From Leptolyngbya sp. SIO4C5 (GTDB lineage Bacteria > Cyanobacteriota > Cyanobacteriia > Phormidesmidales > Phormidesmidaceae), in assembly GCA_010671965.1 (NCBI GenBank), contig JAAHIC010000279.1, forward strand, positions 1 to 6,361: a stretch of DNA of 6,361 nucleotides, written 5' to 3'. The translations under genes were made by a program, and so were the position numbers. The notes under the pieces were generated by a model, which was given only the letters and a program-made list of their open reading frames with translations, was not told the origin of the DNA and ran no database searches. Shown here in pieces: positions 1 through 4,418 of the stretch; positions within the stretch are counted from its first letter, which is position 1, and the number at the start of each line of letters is the position of its first letter.

Positions 1-165
1 TCCACACACCAAGACGTAAATATTTTCAGTCTGCTCGCCTTCCTGAACTAAGGCTGTGCCCGGATCTAGCCGCATCGATTCAGCCCGATCGCACATCCAT
101 TCCAGGCGCGATCGCGGCAGATACTTAAACGGTTCCAACTCCAGCAGATCGTCAATACACTGCAT
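1..165 (-). CDS. Cyclic-nucleotide-binding-domain protein, 5' end only (partial at left edge)
   Basis: The minus strand from the ATG at 165 is open through all 55 codons to the window edge, so only the N-terminus is present. The peptide begins MQCIDDLLELEPFKYLP and ends with EGEQTENIYVLVCG. This matches the start of a cNMP-binding (CAP/CRP-effector) fold: an initial helix with the 'L..L.PF.YLP...L' pattern, a 'LDPGTALVQEGE' turn at about residues 33-44, and the 'IYVLVCG' strand at 49-55. The phosphate-binding cassette would lie beyond the edge. The start follows the upstream flavoprotein stop by 11 bases, with a GAGGA ribosome site overlapping that stop, so translation is probably coupled. 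The family is clear from the sequence. That the rest is a histidine kinase acting on the neighbouring receiver domain is only an inference from gene order; it could equally be a transcription factor or another effector. Confidence 0.82.
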   Translation of the reverse strand, partial: MQCIDDLLELEPFKYLPRSRLEWMCDRAESMRLDPGTALVQEGEQTENIYVLVCG

Positions 166-173
166 CAGTGAGT

Positions 174-178
174 TCCTC
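174..178 (-). promoter_or_regulatory. Ribosome binding site of the cNMP-domain gene, overlapping the upstream stop
   Basis: Read on the minus strand, GAGGA lies eight bases before the ATG at 165 and overlaps the TGA (179-177) of the flavoprotein gene. This arrangement fits translational coupling of the two genes and supports the ATG at 165 as the start. Confidence 0.6.
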
Positions 179-1841
179 AGCGCAGGTCGTCAAGATAGCG
201 ATGCACAAACTGAACGCAGATGGAGCCTTCTCCCACTCCAGAAGCCACCCGCTTCACCGAACCGTGACGCACATCCCCCACCGCAAAGATGCCGGGAACG
301 TTGGTTTCGAGCAGATAGGGCGATCGCGGCAGCGACCATACCTGATGGGGGGCAACGTCTGATCTAAGGTCATCGCCTGTGAAAAGATAGCCCCGCGAGT
401 CCCGCTGCAGCAGGCCGTCTAGCCAGTCGGTGTAAGGCACTGCGCCAATGAAGATGAACAGAGAATTAGCCGGAACGCTCTGAGTCTCTCCGGTCTGGGA
501 GTTCTGCAAAATCAAAGTGTCGAGGCTGGTATCGCCCTTGGCCTCAATGACGCTGGTATGGGACTGAACCTGAATATTGTCGGTGGCCTCAATTTGGTCA
601 ATCAGATACTGGGACATGCTCTTGGTCAGCGACTCCCCCCGCACCAGCATGGTGACGCTGCGGGCGTACTTAGAGAAGTACATGGCCGCCTGCCCGGCAG
701 AATTGGCCCCTCCTACCACAAAGACATCTTCATCGGTGCAGGCGATCGCCTCGGTCTGGGCAGCACCGTAGTAAACTCCGGCCCCGGTAAAGCGATCGAT
801 GCCCGGCACCTTAAGCCGCCGCCAAGAGACACCCAGGGCCAAAATCAGGGCATGACAGCTAATTTCGCTGCCGTTGCTGAGCGCAATCAGGCGATAGTCA
901 TTTTCGACCCGGATGGCCTGCACTTCCTGGGGCGTGAGAATTTCGACCCCAAACCGCCGGGCCTGACTGACGGCGCGGCGGGCCAGGTCGCCGCCGCTTA
1001 GCCCTACCGGAAAGCCCAGATAGTTTTCAATTCGGGAGCTGGTGCCCGCCTGCCCGCCGGGGGCTTCACGCTCCACCAGCACCGTCCGCAGCCCCTCAGA
1101 AGCCCCGTAGACGGCTGCTGCTAGCCCCGCCGGGCCGCCGCCGACGATCACTAGGTCGTAGAAGGGTTTAGCGGCCGTGGTTTGCAGGCCAATTTTCTCG
1201 GCTAGCTGCACGTTGTCGGGCTGGCTGAGGCGATCGCCATTAGGAAACAGCACCAGGGGTAGGGGAGCAGTTTGGGATTCAGCGCAGCCTACTAGGGTGC
1301 GGGCCTCCTCGCTCTGCTCAATGTCTAGCCAGCGGTAGGGAATCTGGTTGCGGGCTAGGAAGTCTTTGGCCTGGTGGCTTTGAGGATTCCAGCGATCGCC
1401 AATGACGCGAATTCCCTCAAAAGGCGGGTGAAAGTGAGCCTGCCAGTCTGCCAGCAAATCATCCACAACGGGATAGAGCTGTTCCTCGGGGGGATCCCAA
1501 GGCTTCATCAGGTAGTAGTCCAGGTCGATCTGATTGATGGCGCGAATGGCGGCATCGGTGTCGCTGTAGGCTGTCAGCAATGCCCGCTTCGCTTGAGGAA
1601 AAAGCGCGACGGCGGCGGCTAAAAATTCAACGCCGCTCATCTGCGGCATCCGCTGATCTACCAGCATCAGCGCTAGGGGCTGATTGCGCAGCTTGATCTG
1701 CTTCAGCATGTCTAAGGCCGCTGTACCCGAGTCAGCCCGCATAATGCGAAAGCGATCGCCGTACTGCTGGCGCAAGTCGCGGGCGATCGCCTGGAGGACA
1801 TCAGGATCGTCATCTACCGTCAGCAGAGCAGGTTTACTCAT
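177..1841 (-). CDS. Fused receiver / thioredoxin-reductase-like FAD oxidoreductase lacking the CxxC
   Basis: This is a 554-residue three-module protein. Residues 1-130 are a CheY-type receiver: acidic D10-D12, phospho-acceptor D62 in VDQRMP, T90 and K113 in the LMKPW loop. Residues 142-220 look like a glutaredoxin-type fold ('IRVIGD', 'IPYRWLDIE', 'LPLVLFPNGDRL'), but with WNPQSH where CPYC would be. Residues 227-554 are a thioredoxin-reductase-like flavoprotein: GGGPAG (234-239, FAD), PGGQAG (261-266), GGANSA (377-382, nucleotide) and a C-terminal GIFAVGDV. The redox CxxC of true thioredoxin reductase is replaced around 358-364 (YGAAQTE). The only cysteines are C186, C329, C368 and C542, none paired as CxxC. 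The HRR-type NADPH motif reads VRGESL (400-405). The likely role is a phosphorylation-controlled flavin oxidoreductase, probably cytosolic; its substrate is unknown. Domain identities are firm; thioredoxin reductase activity is doubtful. An in-frame TAA nine bases upstream fixes the ATG at 1841 as the first start, and no clear ribosome site precedes it. Confidence 0.93.
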   Translation of the reverse strand: MSKPALLTVDDDPDVLQAIARDLRQQYGDRFRIMRADSGTAALDMLKQIKLRNQPLALMLVDQRMPQMSGVEFLAAAVALFPQAKRALLTAYSDTDAAIRAINQIDLDYYLMKPWDPPEEQLYPVVDDLLADWQAHFHPPFEGIRVIGDRWNPQSHQAKDFLARNQIPYRWLDIEQSEEARTLVGCAESQTAPLPLVLFPNGDRLSQPDNVQLAEKIGLQTTAAKPFYDLVIVGGGPAGLAAAVYGASEGLRTVLVEREAPGGQAGTSSRIENYLGFPVGLSGGDLARRAVSQARRFGVEILTPQEVQAIRVENDYRLIALSNGSEISCHALILALGVSWRRLKVPGIDRFTGAGVYYGAAQTEAIACTDEDVFVVGGANSAGQAAMYFSKYARSVTMLVRGESLTKSMSQYLIDQIEATDNIQVQSHTSVIEAKGDTSLDTLILQNSQTGETQSVPANSLFIFIGAVPYTDWLDGLLQRDSRGYLFTGDDLRSDVAPHQVWSLPRSPYLLETNVPGIFAVGDVRHGSVKRVASGVGEGSICVQFVHRYLDDLR

Positions 1842-1847
1842 GATGGC

Positions 1848-2090
1848 TTAGGGATGGGAAGACTCAGCAGTCGTAGCCTGAACGAAATTCAAAAAGGCGT
1901 AGGTGGCCCCGGCTGGCAGGCGAAATTTTTCGCCTTGGTACTCCAAAATGTATTCACCAAAAGCTTTTTCACAGGCGGTGCAGGTGAGCAAGCCGGCGCT
2001 CAGCATATCGACACTGAGCTGCATAATTTGCTGATGCAACCACTGGTTGAAGGGCTGCCAAATTTCTGATTGAGGATTTTGCTGGGACAT
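1848..2090 (-). CDS. Small uncharacterised CxxC protein, first gene of the redox operon
   Basis: This 80-residue protein is not one I recognise. It begins MSQQNPQSEIWQPFNQWLHQ. It has a predicted helical N-terminal half (about 9-33), a CTAC motif (C37, C40) in LLTCTACEKAF, then a strand-like 'YILEYQGEKFRLPAG' and a helical tail. There is no signal peptide or membrane segment. Two cysteines alone could form a redox dithiol, or half of a zinc site shared with a partner or dimer. Its stop lies six bases before the flavoprotein start and in the same frame, so it is almost certainly cotranscribed with it. A functional link is attractive because the flavoprotein lacks its own dithiol, but this is inference. 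The ATG at 2090 has only a weak ribosome site (GGGAA, 13 bases upstream). Downstream methionines at residues 23 and 29 are possible but would remove the first helix. Confidence 0.75.
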   Translation of the reverse strand: MSQQNPQSEIWQPFNQWLHQQIMQLSVDMLSAGLLTCTACEKAFGEYILEYQGEKFRLPAGATYAFLNFVQATTAESSHP

Positions 2091-2156
2091 GGAGCTTTCA
2101 TTCCCTAACCGATATTTTCTAAATTAAAGCGAACTGACCTAACGTGAATAATCAAG

Positions 2157-2164
2157 TGACGTCA
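2157..2164. promoter_or_regulatory. TGACGTCA palindrome, copy 1 (candidate operator)
   Basis: This perfect 8-bp palindrome lies 67 bases upstream of the small CxxC gene start. An identical octamer occurs at 3626-3633, upstream of the OmpR-family regulator, and I found no other copy in the window. An operator role is inferred only from repetition and position. Confidence 0.3.
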
Positions 2165-2240
2165 TCAGCTCCGTAGCCTGACACTACCAGGTAAACATTT
2201 GAGCTGACTACCCCCTCTACGAACCTAAAAAGGACAGCTT

Positions 2241-2278
2241 GGCGGCGCTGGGTATTGAGTTAAACCCAGACGCTCGCC
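2241..2278. repeat. Strong GC-rich stem-loop with a T run on the minus-strand 3' side
   Basis: The arm at 2241-2253 (GGCGGCGCTGGGT) pairs completely with ACCCAG (2264-2269), CGC (2271-2273) and CGCC (2275-2278). This gives 13 base pairs with single-base bulges at 2270 and 2274 and a 10-base loop. In the minus direction five Ts follow eight bases after the stem (2228-2232), which is loosely terminator-like. No T run follows on the plus strand. It could end a leftward transcript antisense to the desB leader, or be part of a small RNA. The structure is certain on paper; its role is not. Confidence 0.55.
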
Positions 2279-2310
2279 GTACCTCCAGGCTAAGATGACC
2301 CGCATAAAAG

Positions 2311-2338
2311 GCTGAATGCATTCAGCTATATCAGCTAT
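2311..2338. repeat. Perfect 16-bp palindrome overlapping a tandem direct repeat
   Basis: GCTGAATGCATTCAGC (2311-2326) is a perfect palindrome with no spacer. Its right end runs into two copies of TCAGCTAT (2322-2329 and 2331-2338) at a 9-base period. It lies about 185 bases upstream of desB and 220 bases upstream of the leftward operon. Protein-binding operators often look like this, but no known cyanobacterial site is recognised. Confidence 0.45.
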
Positions 2339-2367
2339 CGTCCTTCAAGCGGTCACGCCACTGCCCG

Positions 2368-2385
2368 AGATTTTCCGTAAAATCT
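2368..2385. repeat. AT-rich inverted repeat upstream of desB
   Basis: AGATTTT (2368-2374) and AAAATCT (2379-2385) are perfect 7-base arms around a 4-base spacer (CCGT). It could be an operator or a small cruciform/RNA hairpin about 127 bases upstream of the desB start. No T run follows, so it is not a typical terminator. Confidence 0.4.
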
Positions 2386-2511
2386 GCCAGTACATCTATT
2401 CATTAAGTAACGTTAAGCACTACAATTAACCACCTGTGGCTGTTGACAAATTTGTTCCCTGCCGGAGTTCACTAAACAGCCTGTCAATGGTAATTTTTAG
2501 AGCTTGATAAC

Positions 2512-3561
2512 GTGACCTTTACTTTATTGTCTCGTCCGTCAGGGCGTGAAACGCTACCGTTCACGCTGCAGGATGTGCGTCGGGCGATTCCAGCCCATTG
2601 TTTTCAACCCAATCTGGGGCGATCGCTGGCCTACTTTTTCTTAGATATCGGCATCATTGCGGGACTGTACGGGGTCGCCGCCTGGATTGACAGTGCCTGG
2701 TTTTTTCCGCTTTTTTGGCTGATGCAGGGCACGATGTTTTGGGCCTTATTTGTGATAGGGCATGATTGCGGTCACGGCTCATTTTCTCGCTATCGCTGGC
2801 TCAATCATTTCATCGGTCATCTTAGCCATACGCCCATCTTGGTGCCCTATCACGGCTGGCGCATCAGCCACCGCACCCACCATGCCAACACCGGCAATAT
2901 TGAAACCGATGAGAGCTGGTATCCGGTCACTCAGAGCCAGTTTGAGCAAATGACCTGGTATGAAAAGCTGGCGCGATTCCATATTTTCTTGATTGTTTAT
3001 CCGCTCTACTTGTTTAAGCGATCGCCCGGCAAGCAAGGCTCTCACTTTCTCCCCAGCAGCCAGCTCTTTCGCCCCCATGAAAAGCGTCAGGTGTTAACCA
3101 GTACCGGACTGTGGGGTTTGATGGTGGCAGCTTTAATCGGCGTCGGCTTTTACTTCGGCTGGGGCTTTTTGGCAAAGTACTATCTCATGCCCTATGTCGT
3201 CTTTGTCATTTGGCTAGATTTGGTGACGTTTTTGCATCACACTGACGCCGATGTGCCCTGGTATCGCGGTGAGGACTGGTATTTTCTCAAAGGGGCAGTT
3301 TCCACCGTCGATCGGGACTACGGCCTGATCAATCCGATCCACCACAATATTGGCACCCATGTGGCCCACCACATTTTTCTCTCAATTCCCCACTACCATC
3401 TGCTAGAAGCTACCGCCGCCATCAAGCCCGTGCTGGGGGAGCATTATCGCCGCGATCGCACCCCGATTTGGCAAAGCCTCTGGCGAGCTTACCGCAACTG
3501 CTACTTTGTCGCGGATCACGGCAGTAAGGTGTACTACCAGGCACCGCCTAAAAAAGCTTAG
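2512..3561 (+). CDS. desB: Acyl-lipid omega-3 fatty acid desaturase (DesB)
   Basis: This 349-residue integral membrane di-iron desaturase introduces the omega-3 (delta-15) double bond into C18 acyl chains of membrane glycerolipids, using electrons from ferredoxin. The three histidine boxes are intact: HDCGH (84-88), HRTHH (120-124) and HVAHH (283-287). Hydrophobic segments lie near 38-58, 62-83, 155-168, 199-218 and 225-243. Stretches such as 'HLSHTPILVPYHGWRISH', 'TGNIETDESWYPV', 'LDLVTFLHHT' and 'PWYRGEDWYFLKGA' match the cyanobacterial DesB pattern as I recall it, rather than the delta-12 enzyme DesA, whose second box differs. Length agrees with the family (about 350-360). The start is a GTG: an in-frame TAA lies at 2491-2493 and no other start follows soon enough. 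No strong ribosome site is visible. desB genes are cold-inducible in studied cyanobacteria. It stands alone, with a 175-base gap downstream. Confidence 0.95.
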   Translation: MTFTLLSRPSGRETLPFTLQDVRRAIPAHCFQPNLGRSLAYFFLDIGIIAGLYGVAAWIDSAWFFPLFWLMQGTMFWALFVIGHDCGHGSFSRYRWLNHFIGHLSHTPILVPYHGWRISHRTHHANTGNIETDESWYPVTQSQFEQMTWYEKLARFHIFLIVYPLYLFKRSPGKQGSHFLPSSQLFRPHEKRQVLTSTGLWGLMVAALIGVGFYFGWGFLAKYYLMPYVVFVIWLDLVTFLHHTDADVPWYRGEDWYFLKGAVSTVDRDYGLINPIHHNIGTHVAHHIFLSIPHYHLLEATAAIKPVLGEHYRRDRTPIWQSLWRAYRNCYFVADHGSKVYYQAPPKKA

Positions 3562-3619
3562 GCGCTAATTTTGGTCCGGGGTATCGGCTAGAGACTCCGG
3601 ACAAAGGGCCAATTACGCC
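3561..3619 (+). terminator. Nested or competing hairpins after desB; possible terminator
   Basis: The inner stem GTCCGGGG (3574-3581) pairs with CTCCGGAC (3595-3602): eight pairs including one G-U, with a 13-base loop. An outer set, GGCG/CGCC (3561-3564 with 3616-3619) and TAATT/AATTA (3566-3570 with 3611-3615), encloses it. GGTCC (3573-3577) can instead pair with GGGCC (3606-3610), competing with the inner stem. No U run follows, so it is not a textbook intrinsic terminator. It begins at the last base of the desB stop, which is where a terminator would be expected. Confidence 0.4.
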
Positions 3620-3625
3620 GGATTC

Positions 3626-3633
3626 TGACGTCA
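3626..3633. promoter_or_regulatory. TGACGTCA palindrome, copy 2 (candidate operator)
   Basis: This is identical to the octamer at 2157-2164. It sits 103 bases upstream of the response-regulator start and about 48 bases upstream of a possible -10 hexamer TAGAAT (3682-3687). That would be an activator-type position. The -10 itself has no good -35 at normal spacing (TTGACG lies at 3653-3658, 23 bases away), so the promoter is tentative. Confidence 0.3.
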
Positions 3634-3723
3634 AAGCAAAGTTTTGCAGCGCTTGACGCTGGCTGATTGGGTATTGGATCGTAGAATAAAAGCGACAACT
3701 TCAAGCGGCAGACACACTCATCC

Positions 3724-3728
3724 AGGAG
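3724..3728 (+). promoter_or_regulatory. Ribosome binding site fixing the regulator start at 3737
   Basis: AGGAG lies eight bases before the ATG at 3737. It decides against the upstream in-frame TTG at 3644, which would add 31 residues unlike any receiver N-terminus. Confidence 0.8.
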
Positions 3729-3736
3729 AGTCATCC

Positions 3737-4411
3737 ATGAGCGCCAAAATTTTGCTGGTGGAAGATGAAGAGAAGCTGGCTAAGTTTGTGCAGATGGAGC
3801 TGAGTTATGAAGGCTACGAAGTTGCCGTCGCCAATGATGGCCTAGCGGGGTTGATGGCCGCCCGCGATCAGGAGCCGAATCTGGTGATTTTGGACTGGAT
3901 GATGCCGGGCCTCAGCGGGGTGGAAGTTTGCCGCCGCCTGCGCAGCACGGGCAGCAAAATGCCGATTATTTTAATGACGGCGAAAGATAGCATTGAAGAC
4001 CGGGTGGCAGGGCTAGACGCCGGGGCAGACGACTATGTTGTTAAGCCCTTCAGCATTGAGGAACTGCTGGCGCGGGTACGGGCGCACCTGCGACGCAATG
4101 AGCCTAGCGAAGCCGAAATCTTTCAGTTTGACGATCTAAGCCTCAATACGAAGACCCGCGAGGTTTTTCGCGGCCAGCGCAGCATTGAGCTAACGGCGAA
4201 AGAGTTTGATTTGCTGGAGTACCTAATTGCCCATCCGCGGCAGGTGATTACCCGCGATCGCATTTTGGAAGAGGTCTGGGGCTATGACTTCATGGGCGAT
4301 TCCAATATCATTGAAGTTTACATTCGTTATCTGCGGCTGAAGCTAGAAGCGGAGGGAGAAAAGCGGCTAATTCAGACAGTGCGCGGCGTGGGCTACGTGC
4401 TGCGTGACTGA
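3737..4411 (+). CDS. OmpR/PhoB-family DNA-binding response regulator
   Basis: This 224-residue transcription factor is controlled by phosphorylation. The receiver domain (about 3-117) has E9/D10, phospho-acceptor D53 in ILDWMMPG, T81 in LMTAKD, and K103 in the VVKPFS loop. A short linker leads to a winged-helix domain (about 127-223) with 'ELTAKEFDLLEYL', 'VITRDRILEEVWGYDF' and the recognition helix 'SNIIEVYIRYLRLKLE', closing with 'TVRGVGYVLRD'. All key residues are present. The start at ATG 3737 has a strong ribosome site and matches normal receiver N-termini. No histidine kinase lies beside it, so within this window it is an orphan regulator. The ribokinase gene follows after seven bases and is probably in the same transcript. 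It resembles, from memory, the NrrA/Rre37-type cyanobacterial regulators (nitrogen and glycogen metabolism), but I could not verify this and give no symbol. Confidence 0.95.
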   Translation: MSAKILLVEDEEKLAKFVQMELSYEGYEVAVANDGLAGLMAARDQEPNLVILDWMMPGLSGVEVCRRLRSTGSKMPIILMTAKDSIEDRVAGLDAGADDYVVKPFSIEELLARVRAHLRRNEPSEAEIFQFDDLSLNTKTREVFRGQRSIELTAKEFDLLEYLIAHPRQVITRDRILEEVWGYDFMGDSNIIEVYIRYLRLKLEAEGEKRLIQTVRGVGYVLRD

Positions 4412-4413
4412 GG
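4410..4413 (+). promoter_or_regulatory. Ribosome binding site of the ribokinase gene, overlapping the regulator stop
   Basis: GAGG overlaps the TGA (4409-4411) of the response regulator and lies five bases before the ATG at 4419. It favours this ATG over the in-frame GTG at 4404 and suggests translational coupling. Confidence 0.6.
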
Positions 4414-4418
4414 CAGCC

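Larger units (their letters stand above)
2091..2511. other. Gene-free divergent control region between the redox operon and desB
   Basis: The 421 bases hold no open frame with a convincing start. They must contain promoters for both the leftward operon and desB. For desB the best match I can find is TTCACT (2468-2473), 17 bases, then TAATTT (2491-2496) preceded by TG, which would leave a very short leader before the GTG at 2512. A TTGACA at 2443-2448 has no good -10 at normal spacing. No convincing promoter was found for the leftward operon. The region carries five dyads (2157-2164, 2241-2278, 2311-2326, 2368-2385, 2446-2455) and no HIP1 octamer. Confidence 0.6.

Noticed and set aside
56..367. 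103-codon plus-strand frame at the left edge
   Set aside because: It is antisense to the cNMP-domain gene start and the flavoprotein 3' end, and has arginine/serine-rich shadow composition.
558..1001. 147-codon plus-strand frame opposite the flavoprotein gene
   Set aside because: It lies wholly antisense to a well-supported coding region and has no domain-like features. A GC-rich shadow frame.
2173..2187. GTA-N9-TAC resembling an NtcA site
   Set aside because: NtcA sites need GTA-N8-TAC. The spacer here is one base too long and no suitable -10 is placed after it.
2203..2295. Plus-strand 31-codon frame reading DSLAALGIELNPDARR near its end
   Set aside because: The composition looks protein-like, but there is no start codon or ribosome site, an upstream stop is close, and the stem-loop explains part of the sequence. 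It could be a gene remnant but is not supportable.
2403..2430. TTAA-containing repeats resembling a cyanobacterial Pho box
   Set aside because: The spacings (10 and 13 bases) do not fit the regular 11-base period, and the flanking bases do not match.
3644..3736. Upstream TTG extension of the response regulator
   Set aside because: The added 31 residues do not resemble a receiver N-terminus, and a strong ribosome site marks the ATG at 3737.
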